A stretch of DNA of 64,000 nt from Gigantopelta aegis (GCF_016097555.1 NC_054712.1:45904443-45968442), one strand, 5' to 3'; positions 20,896 to 42,241 are shown, numbered from the stretch's first letter. Notes: a model not told the origin generated them from the letters alone. Numbers and translations: made by a program.

Positions 20896-21564
20896 ATGTC
20901 TATATATATAATGTATGTGTGTGTGTCCATCCGTCCGTCCATCTGTCTGTCTGTCTTGGCTGTCTATTTTCTGTCTCAGTAACAAAACACCTTGTAAAAT
21001 GATTACTGGCAAAATATTAACACTATACGTATATACACGACACGGAAACTGGTTTTTTAAGACAAAGAAATGAAAATGAAATGTGGACTCGATAAGAACA
21101 TGAATAGAACACAGAGTACTGTACACACATCCAGGGCTCCACGACTGGTAATACAAAGGCCAAGGAATGTGCTGCCCGCTGAGTACGAATATATAAAACA
21201 TGTTTTGCTGTTAATTGGCATGAGTAACCTATGTGGCAGCAGCGAGATTGTTTTTTCTCACTAACGCTTTACCATCTGTCCCAGACAGTACGTAGCATAT
21301 TGTCAGACCTTGAAGACTTTCAAATCTGCGTAACCCTTTGATGGTTACGCAAACATATATTCAACTAAGCCAATTTTTTATTCGCAGCCATCCGGTTATA
21401 TTTTACAAAATTTAAGGCGCGAAACGAATAAACAGGGTTGCGCAAATCTATTTTTGCCCCTCTCTGGTCTTTTCTATCTATCTCTGTCTCTTATATCCGT
21501 CTCTCTTCATCTCTCTCTCTCTCTCCTCTCTAGCTCTCTGTCAGTCAGTCTCTCTCTGTCCGTC

Positions 21565-21600
<36 letters not shown>
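20896..21600. repeat. Tandem duplicate 1 in right inverted arm
   Basis: TGTGTGTCC-rich start, a unique part (20960-21440) and a CT-rich end. Repeated at 21640-22450. 21133-21265 is a diverged SINE core. 21185-21440 is inverted relative to 10610-10860. Confidence 0.75.
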
Positions 21601-21605
<5 letters not shown>

Positions 21606-21639
21606 TCTCTATATATATATATATATATAGATCTATTAT

Positions 21640-22411
21640 ATAGATATATATATTAGATATAGAGATAATAATATATCTATTAGATAAGGTGGTGTTGTGT
21701 GTGTGTCCGTCGTCCCGTCCGTCCGTCAATTCCTTCGTCCATTCTGTCTGGCTGTCTTGAATCTGTCCTATTTTCGCCTCAGTAATAAAACACCTGTAAA
21801 ATCTTATTTAGCCAAAATATTAACAACTATCCTAGCGTATATATTACGTATAGAGTATATACCACGACACTTTTTTTTTAAGACAAAGAAATGAAAATGA
21901 AAAAATGGACTCGATAAGAACATGCATGAATAGAACACATAATTTTGCTGACACATTCCAGGGCTCTCCACGACTGGTAAGACAAAGGGCCAAGGAACAT
22001 GTGCTTCCCAGAGAGGTACCGAAGATATAAAAATGTTTTGCTGTTAATTGACATGAGGTAGTACCCTATGTGGCAGCAGGCAGCAGCGATGGTTTGTTTT
22101 CTCACATACTAACGCTTTAACATCTGGTACCAGACAGTACGGGGCAAGTCAGGACCTGACGACATTTCAAATCTGCGTAACCCTTTGATGGTTACGACAA
22201 AATATGTATCAAATAAGACCAAGCCACTTTTCATTTCGCGTAACCGGTTATTTTCAATATATAATGCGTGACCGATAACAGGATTACGCAAATAGCTACC
22301 CCCTCTCGGTTCCTGTCTCCTGTCTCTGTCTCTGTGTCTTGGTGTATGTTTGTCTGTCCGTCTCTGTCGGTCCTGTCTGTCTCGCTCTTCTGTATGTCTC
22401 CTCTCTCTCCT

Positions 22412-22449
<38 letters not shown>

Positions 22450-22450
22450 C
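21640..22450. repeat. Tandem duplicate 2 in right inverted arm
   Basis: Same order as 20896-21600 but with many one- to few-base insertions, and a longer CT run at 22385-22450. The indel pattern could be decay or poor consensus. Confidence 0.75.
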
Positions 22451-23260
22451 CTCTGTAGCCATGAAGTGGCGCTTCGGGTCCCTCTCTCAATATATGGTGG
22501 TCTCTACCCATATGTCCGACGCATATAACAAAATGAAGTGTGTTGACAGCGGGGTTCAATTAAACCTCCTCTCCGATCTACTATGTGCTCACCCCACCCC
22601 TAACAATATGTCTCGACCTCAATATCTCTCTCTCTCATAAAAGGGTCTGGAGTGCTCCTCTCTCTCTCTCGCATCAATCTCTTGGCTCTCTCCTATCCCT
22701 CCCCCGCCCCCTCCGCCCCCCATCCCCCTCGCCCCACTCGCCCTCCCCCCCCCCCTCTCCTCACCCTACCCCTCTCCTTCCACCAGACTCCGCCCCGATA
22801 CCTCCAAAAACCTCTCCCCGCCCGCTCCCCCGCTCACCCCGCCCTTCACCATCACCCCAACTCTCGGATCCCCTTTTTCTCTCTGTGTAATGTAAATTAC
22901 GTTTTTAACTATCCATGTGTTAGACATCAAACAGCCGCAGTTTAGAGAGTTTTTAAAAATTTAATAACTATAAAATGTGCTGAGGTTGTCTCATATGGTG
23001 ACATCAGAAAATTAAGTAATAAGAGTAAAGACTCCTAATCATCTGCATGTTCTAGCAAACCCTTGTGCATCAACCTCATATCACCACACTGTTAAGCAGG
23101 GCGGTTTTGAATTTCAATATCGAGGACCCTGGCAATACCAAAAACAAAACTCTCCAAGAGATTCTGACCCTCAGAAATAGAGTAGCTCACTACTGCTGAT
23201 TTTCCACAAGCATACGGCGACAATAACAAACAAATACGGGACCACCGGTTTATGTTTGTC
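22451..23260. repeat. Right arm end of the GA/CT inverted repeat
   Basis: Holds a SINE tail scrap (22456-22560), a C-rich block (22690-22860), and unique sequence inverted relative to 8990-9310 (e.g. CAAACAGCCG, GTTTTGAATTTCAATAT). Confidence 0.65.
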
Positions 23261-24973
23261 TAGTTTCTAGTTCACACATTGTTTGTTTTACAATTTAATA
23301 AATCGTTGGTAACTTGGTTACGTACGTTGTATGTTATAATACCGTTTTGTAGGTACTAATAAACATTAATGTGCTATACTTTCAACCTGTTAACGAAATT
23401 GTGGATTTAAATCTACTTCTAATGCCTAAATTGCTTAACACATACAAAAATAAAAAAAAAAAAATACGAGGGTTTTGTTTTTTAAACAAATTCTTTTAGC
23501 AATTTCGTTATGTAAAATGTTTAACAAAAAATTTGGTTTATGAAAAAACACAAAAAAAAAAAAAAAAAAATGCTTTAAAAAAATTATAAAACTGAGGAAT
23601 ATGATTTTGATAGTAATTATATACTGCACATGAAGAGTAACCTGTAATCTTGTTTAAAAAACTACCAAAAATAACCGATCATAAAATTGTCTTCCCCCCA
23701 CCACCTGCACCCCAAAATAGTTAGCCCTCACTTGGGGTCACCCTGTTTTCAGTTCAAATTTTATTAAATCACTGTTTGTCTGCATGGATGTCCGTATACA
23801 TATATGTTTATAGAAGAGAGCCTCCGTAAGGTTGTCAAACTTGTGCGCCCGATTTCGTTGTTATTATACAAATATTAAAACATGTTTTTCATTACAATCA
23901 AAAAATATCTTATGGATTCCGGTAAAATAAACCTCTAGCTAAACAAAAAGTGTTATAGACCCGAATAGCTCACGGTCAAACCAGTTTATTCGTCGCTCAA
24001 TAAAGGTAACTGTTTGTAAAATAATTAATCACAGCTCGTCAAGAGAGCTATTTGAAAGCTGAAATGCGTTGTCAGGTACACAGTGGTGGCCACGTTGGTG
24101 TTTACATGTGTCCGGGTATATTTCCACTGGTTCGGGGCGGGAACGGAGTAGTGTCACTGTATAATAATGATATATCAATTTATAATTGGTTATTTGTGAT
24201 TGTAAAGAAAACTGTTCGTTACCAGCAAGCACGTAGCTAGCTGTTTTCTGAAAGTTCATTATTAATAGGACAAGGAATCATAGCTATAAATACGTATGCC
24301 ATAAACTTATTTACTTATTCAGGCAGTGTATTCAGGCCGTAGGAAAGCGAGGGTTGGGGGTGGGGGGGGCACAGCGTGACCTCTCCATCCCCCCATTCTA
24401 GGGAAAAAAAATTTGATGTTTATGCCTACTATATAAATAAATGAAAGATATTTATAAAATATGAATTTGTGGCCCTACCCTACTACCACCACTAGAGGTT
24501 GTTGTGACCACTCACTAGCAGGGAATATCCCCCCCACCCCCCCTCCATTCCAGATTATCGTTACTATGGGGGTCTGAATGGTGAAATTCTTAACGTACCA
24601 AATTAATTTCACTTCTTTGACTTGCTCGTGCAAAAAAAGTTAGCATTACCATAAACCTCATCTATATTGTTCAAAGGAAAAGAGAACAAAAAAATAAACA
24701 AAAGAAAAGGAAAGGGGAAAGGAAGTTACAAAAAAAAACCCAGCAAACACGCCGGGTTCACCTATCGATAATTTAATTGTATCGAGATCATACCCCTATG
24801 TCGCTCCTTTCCTAGTTGAGGCACAGATTTATCTTTCACACAGACCGAAAACTGTTGTTCTTCAAATGCTAGGAAATCGCATTTATTAAGGACATCAAGC
24901 ATAAAATATGTTTTAGGGGCATAGTTGGGTCTTAATTGTAATTTATGTACATAAATACACATAGCATTACGTA
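23261..24973. other. Intergenic, no gene recognised
   Basis: AT-rich with A-runs near 23450 and 23560 and C- or G-rich patches near 23695, 24360 and 24530. No exon or named repeat recognised. Confidence 0.5.
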
Positions 24974-25150
24974 CAGTGAAACTCCTCTAAACCGGACATC
25001 CTTAGGACCAACTAAAACGTCCAGTTTTAAGAGGTATCCGGTTTCGAGAGGTCCGCTTCTGTATAGATATTTAAAAAGGGACAATGAAAAATGTCCGGTT
25101 TTGAGGGGATTCCGGTTTATAGAGGGTCCGGTTTCGATAGGTTTCACGTG
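24974..25150. mobile_element. Pogo/Tigger-like MITE, 177 bp
   Basis: Ends of the form GTGAAAC then CTAAACCGGAC at one side, inverted at the other as GTCCGGTTTCGATAGGTTTCAC, with internal GTCCGGTTT repeats. TA lies at both sides (24972-24973, 25151-25152). No coding capacity. Confidence 0.7.
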
Positions 25151-25737
25151 TATATATACAAATTCATATACATATATATTCATATACACCTACACCCACC
25201 ATAAGCGTATGGGGGGGGGGGGGTAGGGGGATCACCTGCTCCCCCACACACCCCAGTGATGGACCAAAATCTCAAATCCAGGGAAAATAACACAGATATT
25301 CGGACAAAAATGTGCTAACCTGAGACGAAACGTTCGCTGGCTGAACGTAGGCCATGTATTTCCAGCATTCTACCCTCAAAATTAATTGTAATCTATGTAA
25401 AAATGCGTAGTGGTTAGTTTACAACTCTATAAAAGTGTTGTAGTAAAGCTAATATGAATAAAATAAATTAATGTTGTTATCCAGATTCGAGAATTTTTGT
25501 TTAATTCGGGCAAAAGCCAGCCTCCTCTCCCCAACCCCCTCCTACAAAAATGGGACCCGTACGCCTATGCCACCCACACATACACATTATGATTACGCAT
25601 ACGAATACATATCTTATTCTTTACAAGTATTGTCGAACTTCTATTCAATAAAACTTGAATCACGGTGTCCTGGGCACAACTCCAACTAGCTGGGCTATCT
25701 GCCCAGAACAGTAGTTAATAGTCGGGTGTTAGAAGCT

Positions 25738-26222
<485 letters not shown>

Positions 26223-26237
26223 GAACAGACCCAACAC

Positions 26238-26486
26238 TACAATGATTTATTAATCATCGGCTATTGTACTGCGTAGTCTTAGAAAGGAAACCCGCTACAT
26301 TTTTCTATTAATATCAAGGGACTTTCCCACAGACAGAATAACATATATACCACACCCTTTGATATACCAGTCGTGGTGCACTGGCTGTAACGAAAATAGT
26401 CCAATGGGTCCAACGACGGGGATCGATCCTAAACAGACCGCACATCAGGGGAGCGCTTTACCACTGGGCTACGTCCCACCTCTGTG
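26238..26486 (-). mobile_element. Type 2 SINE
   Basis: Type 2 tail part, core and full head (CCACTGGGCTACGTCCC at the plus-strand right end). Confidence 0.82.
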
Positions 26487-27418
26487 AATAGTTTACAACG
26501 CGAAGTTAGGCTAGTACTGCAACTGTAAATTTGTCACAATAAACACAATACATGTTTACCACTATCTGGTTATTTATTATCCATATTGTATTACATTTGA
26601 AACCACTTGTAGACTGGGAACACGTTTTCCAACTTACCAGGCCCTCTCGATAGTATATGTGATATATATTATTATATTATGGCTATGAGCGACCTTTAGG
26701 ATACGATTAATGATTATGCGTGTACCGTCACGACTCTGCCGTAGATAACCGCTTATCGTGACGACTATTAACTGTGATAACCGTAATTGATATGCTATAT
26801 AACGATTTAATATTCAGTGGTGACACATATTTCCTTATATCATATGACCAATAAAATAAAATTCCATTCGATATGCTGCAATAATAATAACACGTACGCA
26901 CGTGCGCATGCATGTACGCATGCACACGCACACACAAGAAAATAAAACCCTAAAAAATCCCCACCCCCAAAACGCCTACCCATAAAACCCTTCGAAAAAC
27001 CTAACAAACAGCAGCAACAACAACAACAAACAAACAAAACAAAAACACTAGAAAACCCCCCAAATCCCTATCTCAACTCCCCCCACCAAAAAAAAAAAAA
27101 TCAACGAACAAACCAACAACACCCCTCCCCCCAAAAAAACAAGCCCACAAACCCCCACCCCACCCCAAAACAAACAATTATAACAGATGCGTGTTCAGCA
27201 AATTGTGGAGAGCGAAAGTGAAGTTAATAGGTATTTACTTGGAGACACACACACACACACACACACCCGGCCCCAGTGTGTGTTAAATAATTAAATGATA
27301 TGTGTATGTATGAAATCGTGTGCGTGTATGCGTGTTGAGGTGGCAAATACTAGGATATGAACAAATATGTTCGTTATATACACCTCATTACAAAATGTTT
27401 TCTGACATCTATTTTAAC
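26487..27418. other. Intergenic, low complexity, no gene seen
   Basis: A/C-rich tracts at 26935-27180 and an (AC)n at 27245-27267. Nothing coding recognised. Confidence 0.5.
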
Positions 27419-27502
27419 GATCGACGCCATATAACCGTAAATAAATTTATTTTAAATGTGTTGAGTGCGTCGTTAAATAAAACATTTCCTTCCTTCCTTC
27501 TG
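27419..27502 (+). mobile_element. Type 1 SINE tail
   Basis: CGACGCCATATAACCGTAAA through CGTCGTTAAATAAAACATTT and a (CCTT)n end. Confidence 0.8.
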
Positions 27503-27515
27503 TTTTAATGAATAT

Positions 27516-27828
27516 GGGGCGGGACGTAGCCCAGTGGTAAAGCGCTCGCTTGATGCGCGGTCGGTCTAGGATCGATCCTCGTCGGTAGGCCCACTGGGCT
27601 ACTTCTCGTTCCAGCCGATATTCCACGACTGGCATATCAAAGGCCGTGGTATGTTTTATCCTATCTGTGGGATGGTACATATAAAAAATCTCTTGCTGCT
27701 AATGAAAAAATGTAGCGGTTTTTTTTTTAAAGACTATATGTCAAAATTACCAAGAGTTTGACATCCAATAGCCAATAATTAATAAATCAACGTGCCCCAG
27801 TGGTGTCGTTAAACAAAACAAACAAACT
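27516..27828 (+). mobile_element. Full-length type 2 SINE
   Basis: Head ACGTAGCCCAGTGGTAAAGC, core, type 2 tail ending TTAAACAAAACAAAC. It follows directly on a type 1 tail. Confidence 0.88.
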
Positions 27829-28132
27829 GTTTTAATGAATATGTTTTATTTGAATATTTTGGTTACACATTTCGAAAATGAAACGTGGTGGGAGTTTTAA
27901 AACTGCAGGAAAAAAAGGTTTTGGTGACTAATATTAAAAGACATAATCGTTTGTGATATATTCCTAATCGCAAATTTTAATTTAACCATTGAAAAAAGAA
28001 GAAGAGTGTTTTATGTATTCTTTGATTCATGTACCATCATTGGACATACACTGGCTAATCGGTCATGGGAAAGGGTATGTGAATATACCTTGCTCTGTCT
28101 GTCTCTGTCTCTGTGTCTCTGCCCCTGCGCGT

Positions 28133-28399
28133 GTTGTAACCTCGCCGTGGTGCAGGGGTGTAACATTCTCTTTGAGAATGGCCAATACAGCATACATTGA
28201 AATTTTGAGTAAAAGTCAGTATCTATCTGTGATATTTGTATTTTTGTACAGTTCTTTACACTGTTTTTATTTAAATCTTGAATTTTTATATTGATGTTGA
28301 TCATCACTTTATTTGTTTGCATTACCATAGTTTGACACCCAATCGCTGATGTATTTTTCGTGCTGGGGTGTTGTTAAACATTCATTCATTCATTCATTC
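28133..28399 (+). mobile_element. Probable LINE 3' end with (ATTC)n tail
   Basis: Noncoding 3' part ending CCATAGTTTGACACCCAAT, GTGCTGGGGTGTTGTTAAAC and then ATTC repeats. A short copy with an 11-bp TSD is at 42242-42347. The truncated form and tail suggest non-LTR retrotransposition; no reverse transcriptase is present. Confidence 0.55.
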
Positions 28400-28432
28400 T
28401 GTGTCTCTGTGTGTGTCTGTCTTTCTCTGTTT

Positions 28433-28637
<205 letters not shown>

Positions 28638-28830
28638 AAAAACAAATTATGTAATATCAAAGGTATATGGGCTACCTGCATTCAGATATAGAGCCTACTA
28701 ATTCTGTCAAATCGCAATAGGTCTAGGTTATAGTTATAGTGGGATCATGATCTAATATGGTTGATACCAAAAATACCCGTAGACTGACATTTGCTGAGAT
28801 GTCATACACACATGTAATTCTGTTCTTCCT

Positions 28831-29098
28831 GGAGCGGGACGTAGCCTAGTGGTAAAGCGCTCGCTTGATGCACGATCGGTTTGGGATCGATCCCCGTCGG
28901 TGGGCCCATTGGGCTATTTCTCGTTCCAGCCAGTGCACCACGACTGTTATATCAAAGGCCGTGGTATGTGCTAACCTGTCTGTGGGTTTCCTCTCTCAAT
29001 ATATGTGTGGTCCTTAACCATATGTCCGACGCCATATAACCGTAAATAAAATGTGTTGAGTGCGTCGTTAAATAAATCATTTCCTTCCTTCCTTTTCT
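28831..29098 (+). mobile_element. Type 1 SINE with internal deletion
   Basis: Head and core up to CTGTCTGTGGG, then directly GTTTCCTCTCTCAATAT and the type 1 tail. About 55 bases of the middle are gone. Confidence 0.85.
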
Positions 29099-29580
29099 TC
29101 CTATTAGCCTGTGTTTTAATTAGATCTGAGGATCTGGTTAATTAATTAACTAATTAATTAATTAATTAAATCATTAATTAATTCATTCAGTAAGTCGTTC
29201 GTTTGTTCGTTCATTCGTTCATTCATTCGTTCGTTCATTCATTTATTTGTTCATTCGTTCGTTCGTTCATTCATTCATTCATTCATTCATTCATATTATT
29301 TGGAAATTCTAATACTTTTTCAGTGTGTTTGACATGGAATATAGTTATTATTTATATTTCTTTAAATGAACAAGTCTTATTCATTCATTCAATCAGTCGT
29401 TCCTTCGTTCATTTGTTCATTTGTTCATTCATTCGTTCGTTCGTTGATAAATTGATTGATTCATTGATTCATTGTTATCATTTGAAAATTCCAATAATTT
29501 ATCAATGTGTTTCACTTGAAATATATTTCTTTTTATTATTATTATTATTATTACTTTATTTGATTGTTTCTTATTTTTAT
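29099..29580. repeat. ATTA/ATTC/GTTC-rich simple sequence
   Basis: Degenerate tetranucleotide runs in two similar halves (29200-29345 and 29380-29530), each containing TTTGGAAATTC or TTTGAAAATTC, suggesting local duplication. No coding exon. Confidence 0.75.
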
Positions 29581-29715
29581 TAAGGAATTCCAAGATTTTG
29601 GATGTGCTCTCATCCACGTCTTCAATACCGCAGGTGATCAACCAGGCAAACGATTTATTGATCACAGATGTTTTATTAAGTTCAGGTAGTTGGATAAACT
29701 GTGCACAATCAACAT

Positions 29716-29735
29716 TGACGTCACCATCAGCCAAT
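29716..29735 (+). promoter_or_regulatory. CRE and CCAAT box upstream of gene C
   Basis: Palindromic TGACGTCA at 29716-29723 followed by CCAAT at 29731-29735, about 130-150 bases 5' of the ATG. The CRE is shared in kind with A and B although the surrounding sequence is unrelated. Confidence 0.6.
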
Positions 29736-29866
29736 GAGAGCGTCGGGATGTGAGTAATCACGTTGCTATACACACAGGCAGTAACGGTTAAAGAGGGCGG
29801 CTGGTTCAGGCGTTGGGGCATTTTCAGTTGTCGGCGGTTCAGAAAATATCTACACAAACAATCAAA

Positions 29867-34743
<4,877 letters not shown>

Positions 34744-35218
34744 TCTAGTCAAAAGTCACATCAATCACAATCATCTCACGCAATTCAAGTGGAAACGTTT
34801 GACAATATACATTTACTATAAACATTGCATTTTATACTTACTTGGAAACTATACACCCAAAATTGATGTAACCAAAGATACTTACAGCAATACACACGTT
34901 TAAGTGATTACACCTCATGAGAATCGTTTGCACGGTTGATTTAATATTTACTTATTTGTTTGTTATTTCGGGACTCCCACTGTAGCTTAGATTATTGCAG
35001 AATGTATCATATGGGCAGACCTTGCCGTTTAAGACTAGTTATTGCTCCCGCTCCCTATCACTCCCCTGAGACTAGTTCATGTTAACAATTCAGATAAGGA
35101 GTAATTCTTACCTTCCCTTACCATGTGAATTTATATGGAGTCAATATTTTAAATGGCTCCCCATATAATTTAACTAAGGGTAAAAATTAATCACTCCCCT
35201 GTATTTGTTAGTTTGGAT
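34744..35218 (+). other. 3' flank of gene C
   Basis: 3' UTR and downstream sequence. No exact AATAAA was seen close to the stop. Inverted motifs around AGACTAGT and TCACTCCCCTG at 35033-35210 hint at a small element. Confidence 0.5.
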
Positions 35219-35550
35219 TGAAGGAAGGAAATCTTTTATTTAACGACGCTCTCGACACATTTTATTTACAGTTATATGGCGTGAGACAGGGTTAAGGACC
35301 ACACATATTACGAAGAAACCCGCTGTCGCCACTACATGGGCTACTCTCTTCTTCTTTTTTTTGAACGATTAGCAGCAAGGGATCTTTTACATGCACTATC
35401 CCACAGGCAGGATAACAAATGCCACGACCTTTTATATACCAGTCGTGCTGCACTGGCTGGAGCGAGAAATAGCCCAAAGGGCCCACCGATAGGGATGAAT
35501 CCCAGACCGACCGCGCATCAAGTGGTAAACACTGAGCTACGTCTCGCCCC
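35219..35550 (-). mobile_element. Type 1 SINE downstream of gene C
   Basis: Near full-length on the minus strand: type 1 tail at the left, head at the right, with a deletion in the head. Confidence 0.85.
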
Positions 35551-35726
35551 TGGTTTACATTGAGACATTCGTGTGTACTCGTCACCTCAAATAGTGATGT
35601 TCCAGTGATCGATTATAATCGAAAATGTATCTGTTTGGCTCTACCGATGTGATATCGATTATAAAAAAGTATCGATTGTGTGTGAAAAAAGGTTAACTGT
35701 AGTATCTATTCCGGATATCATAATAG

Positions 35727-35853
35727 GTTGGGTTTGTTTAACGACACCACTAGAGCACACTGATTTATTAATCATCTGCTATTGGGTGTGAAATATTTGG
35801 TAACTGACACTGACATAGTCTTCGAGGAAACCCGCTGCATTTTGTCCATGCAT
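35727..35853 (-). mobile_element. Type 2 SINE tail
   Basis: GTTTGTTTAACGACACCAC through to AAACCCGCTGC on the plus strand; core and head missing. Confidence 0.75.
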
Positions 35854-38866
<3,013 letters not shown>

Positions 38867-38873
38867 ATATACA

Positions 38874-38893
38874 TGTATATATATACATGTATG

Positions 38894-38942
<49 letters not shown>
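38874..38942. repeat. (TA)n microsatellite
   Basis: TA/ATGT repeats directly after the pogo-type element. Confidence 0.9.
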
Positions 38943-38944
<2 letters not shown>

Positions 38945-39019
38945 AACTTACCTAAATAGGCCTAAACCTCAAGGTGTCGCGGTTATGCCAGACACGCCCT
39001 CCAACTCTACGTCTACAAA

Positions 39020-39326
39020 AGAAGTTTGTTTTGTTTAACGACACTACTAGATCACACTGATTTATTAATCATCGGCTATTGGATGTCAAACATGGTCATT
39101 TTGATACAGTCATAGAGAGGAAACCCGCTACATTTTTCCATTAGTAGCAAGGGATCTTTTGTATGCACCATCCCACACAAAGGATAGCACATACCACGGC
39201 CTTTGATATACCAGTCGTGGTGCACTGGCTGGAACGAGAAATAGCCCAATGGGCCCACCGACGGGGATCGATCCCAGACCGACCGCGCATCAGCCGTGCG
39301 CTTTACCACTGGGCTACGTCCAGCCA
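39020..39326 (-). mobile_element. Full-length type 2 SINE
   Basis: Tail, core and head complete on the minus strand. Confidence 0.9.
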
Positions 39327-39365
39327 TTCTATGTCCACAGTGACATGGACTATCCCCATGGTCCA

Positions 39366-39580
39366 GAGATCGATCCATGAAGCAATCGTAGTGCTAAGAT
39401 CACTCAGGGTACATAAGGTAGTTATAAATGGCGATCTAAGTGCTAAGATCGCTTCGTGGAACGAGGCTCAGGGCTCCATTTTTGAAGCGATCTCAGTGCT
39501 AAGATCACCGTAAGCGCATACGGTAGCTATGCATTTAACGTGATCTTAGCGCTAAGATTGCTTCGTGAAACGGAGCCCCG
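39366..39580. mobile_element. Tandem pair of palindromic MITEs
   Basis: Two roughly 105-110-base palindromes in a row (39366-39467, 39469-39580), each with GTGCTAAGATC facing CTAAGATCGCTTCGTG and a short centre. The outer ends of the second are GGGCTCC and GGAGCCC. Confidence 0.75.
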
Positions 39581-40113
39581 GGTGTAACTCATAATAGCGA
39601 AAAGGCGACTGATTACGTTAAATTTACAAATGGAGTTAGCCGTGCTATACGCTAACGTAATCGAATTATGTTTTGTTCCAACTAATTTAAGGCTGGGGTG
39701 GGGGAATGTGGACCCCCCTCCTCCCGCTCAAGCAAATTTTAATTTTTCTCGATATATTTTCTGGGGGAGGGCTTGACCCGACCCCTTATATATTTCGGTC
39801 AACTGTCTAGACCGCCCGCTACTAAAATCGCTGCAAACGCGCCTGGAGGCACTGATTCGACACATTTTAAAGAGATGTCATTAGATTAGATTAGATTACC
39901 TCAATCTAACCAGGGGTTAAAAGTATGGAGTCTTTCCTAGTCACACAAAATTAGCTTATTTCCTGAAGACGTCCAGTCCTGCTCCTCTAGAAAATATTGG
40001 TCTATGATAAAAACATTTGCTTGAGCAGGGAAGGATTTTGACTCTCGAAACCCTCCCATGCACACGCGCCTTTTAACTGTCATCCAGTGGCGTAGGAAGG
40101 TGCCAAAAAGTGG

Positions 40114-40149
<36 letters not shown>

Positions 40150-41280
40150 TACTGGATGTAGAAAAATGGGAATGCCCACCCTGCTCCCCGCTTCCTACGC
40201 CAGTAGCTATCCCACCACTAGATTTGGCCCTGCTAGATATACGTGCAGAATGAAAACGTTTGGGAGCGTGGGTGAGACGACTATTCCATCATACCCCCTG
40301 CCCCGTTGCGACACTTTATGTATATTTGTATTTGACGTGCATCCACGTGTATTTGACATTTACACAGTGCATTTGCCACGTGCCACATACTAAATAAAAC
40401 ACGCCAGACGACGTAATTAGTCGGACTACACCCAAAGTAAACAAAGTGTCGACTAGTTCAGTGACCAAAGGTTACATACCAGTCTAATTACTTGTAAGCA
40501 GATTATTTATAAAGGAAACACATTTTGAATTTTATTATTATTACTGTGTAACCAAATAACATTTTTTTTGTATTGCAGCTGGAAAAAAAATCACATCTTC
40601 CTACCTAAAAACATTAAAATTAATTTTAAAGATAATATTTTATGTTCATCCCCTTTCGTCTTCAAAATTATCGGTGGACGAACACTTCAGTAAGCCCAGA
40701 GTTATCTCCCCTTCTAATCTACCGCGTTCCTTTACTTTGCTGGGCGGCACTGTTTATTTATAATTGCTAACTCGCCTCTATGTATTATAAGACAAAAATA
40801 ACGTGGATGGTGTAGGCTATTCTAGTAAATTAATTGAAAATAAAGTCGGGGTTCCATCTTTAACGACGTCAGCGACTGAGTTGTCGGAGTACGTGAGATG
40901 TCACAAATGTCAGCATGCTTGCTGGTTGGTCACACTGTTGACAGAATGTGTAATTACGTCAGCAACGTCACCGAACTCGCTGGAATGTTGTTCGTCTATT
41001 TTGCTCGACCAGTCTGTGGAATGTTTTGACAGATTCAGTGTTAAAGCTGCAAGCTAACCGCACCGTATTATAATATCAGACGCAGATACATGTGGGGAGA
41101 GGTGGATGCTGGGGATGCAAACCACCTACTTTCAAAGTGCCTCCCTCAACCCATTACCCCCCTCCCCCCAACAACAGCAACAAAACCATCCAGTGCGAAG
41201 CAAATGAATTGTATGAATTTATTTGTGCCCATTGAGTTACATGTAATATTTTCGTCGACTTAGTGTTTTGGGGAGTAAAA
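39581..41280. other. Intergenic, no gene recognised
   Basis: Includes a possible foldback element at 40085-40204 with GGCGTAGGAAG at each end around an (AC)n. The open frame at 40803-41057 has no recognisable domain. Otherwise nothing supported. Confidence 0.5.
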
Positions 41281-41583
41281 GTTAGTTTGTTTTGTTTAAC
41301 GACACCAATAGAGCACATCGATTTATTAATCATCAGCTATTGGATGTCAAACATTTGGTAATTTTGACATATAGTCTTAGAGAGGAAACCCGCTAAATTT
41401 TTCCATTAGTAGCAAGGGATCTTTTATATGCACCATCCCACAGACAGGATAGCACACACCACACCTTTGATACGACTACCAGTCGTGGGGCACTGGCTGG
41501 AACGAGAAATAGTCCAATGGGAATTGATCCTAGACCGATTGCGCATCAGGCGAGCGCTTTACCACTGGGCTACGTCTTGCCCC
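41281..41583 (-). mobile_element. Type 2 SINE
   Basis: Tail, core and head on the minus strand; about 17 bases near the B-box flank are deleted. Confidence 0.87.
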
Positions 41584-42121
41584 ATTTGGGAAGTACTGTT
41601 ATGCATAATGCATGCTAGAGTACTTCTGCATAGTGCAGGTGCAGACGCGTGTGCAGGAATGTATGCAGATCTAGACTGGCGAATGAAGGTTTTTAGGGGG
41701 GTCCAGTCATGCTCCCCCCCCCCCCCCCCCCCCCACCGCAATATATATTAAAGAAAATTCGCTTTTAGCAGAGGATTTCAACTAACAAAACCCCACCCAT
41801 CCCCTGTACGCGCGTCTTTTCAAACGGTCCCATCTCTCCCTGAACACTGTATATTCCGTTTTTTAAACGTTGTACCACCTCCCTGAATAAATCCTGCATT
41901 TGCCGCTGTCACACCATTTACTAATGCAAAATACAAACACAATTTACATAATTTAAACAACCATTAGCCTAATATTCCTATTATTTTATTATCACAAATC
42001 TGACTGTGCTTTGTCAGTAGAGTTCAATATAGAATAGATCACCATTATCAAGTATAAATAAGGTACTTCCAACCCAAGGGCAGAATGTGTGGAACGAGAA
42101 AGCATCGAAATGAACACATCC
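41584..42121. other. Intergenic, no gene seen
   Basis: Contains a poly-C at 41717-41734. No coding exon or further repeat recognised. Confidence 0.45.
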
Positions 42122-42240
42122 ACTGTGGTATATCCACTGGTATACCACAGGCTGAGGTATATGCTATTCTGTCTGTGGCATGGTGCATATAAAAGATCCC
42201 TTGCTACTAATGGAAAAATGTAGCGGGTTTCCTCTCTTAG
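42122..42240 (+). mobile_element. Type 2 SINE, left part of a nested insertion
   Basis: Core onward to CCTCTCTTAG, where it is interrupted. The rest (CAAAATTATCATATG to TTAAACAAAACAAAC) is at 42708-42791. Confidence 0.85.
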
Positions 42241-42241
42241 A

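Noticed and set aside
28006-28294. 101-residue open frame with hydrophobic end
   Set aside because: Overlaps the probable LINE 3' noncoding region and its (ATTC)n tail.
40803-41057. 84-residue Cys-containing open frame
   Set aside because: No zinc-finger spacing or other motif that I can support; chance frame likely.
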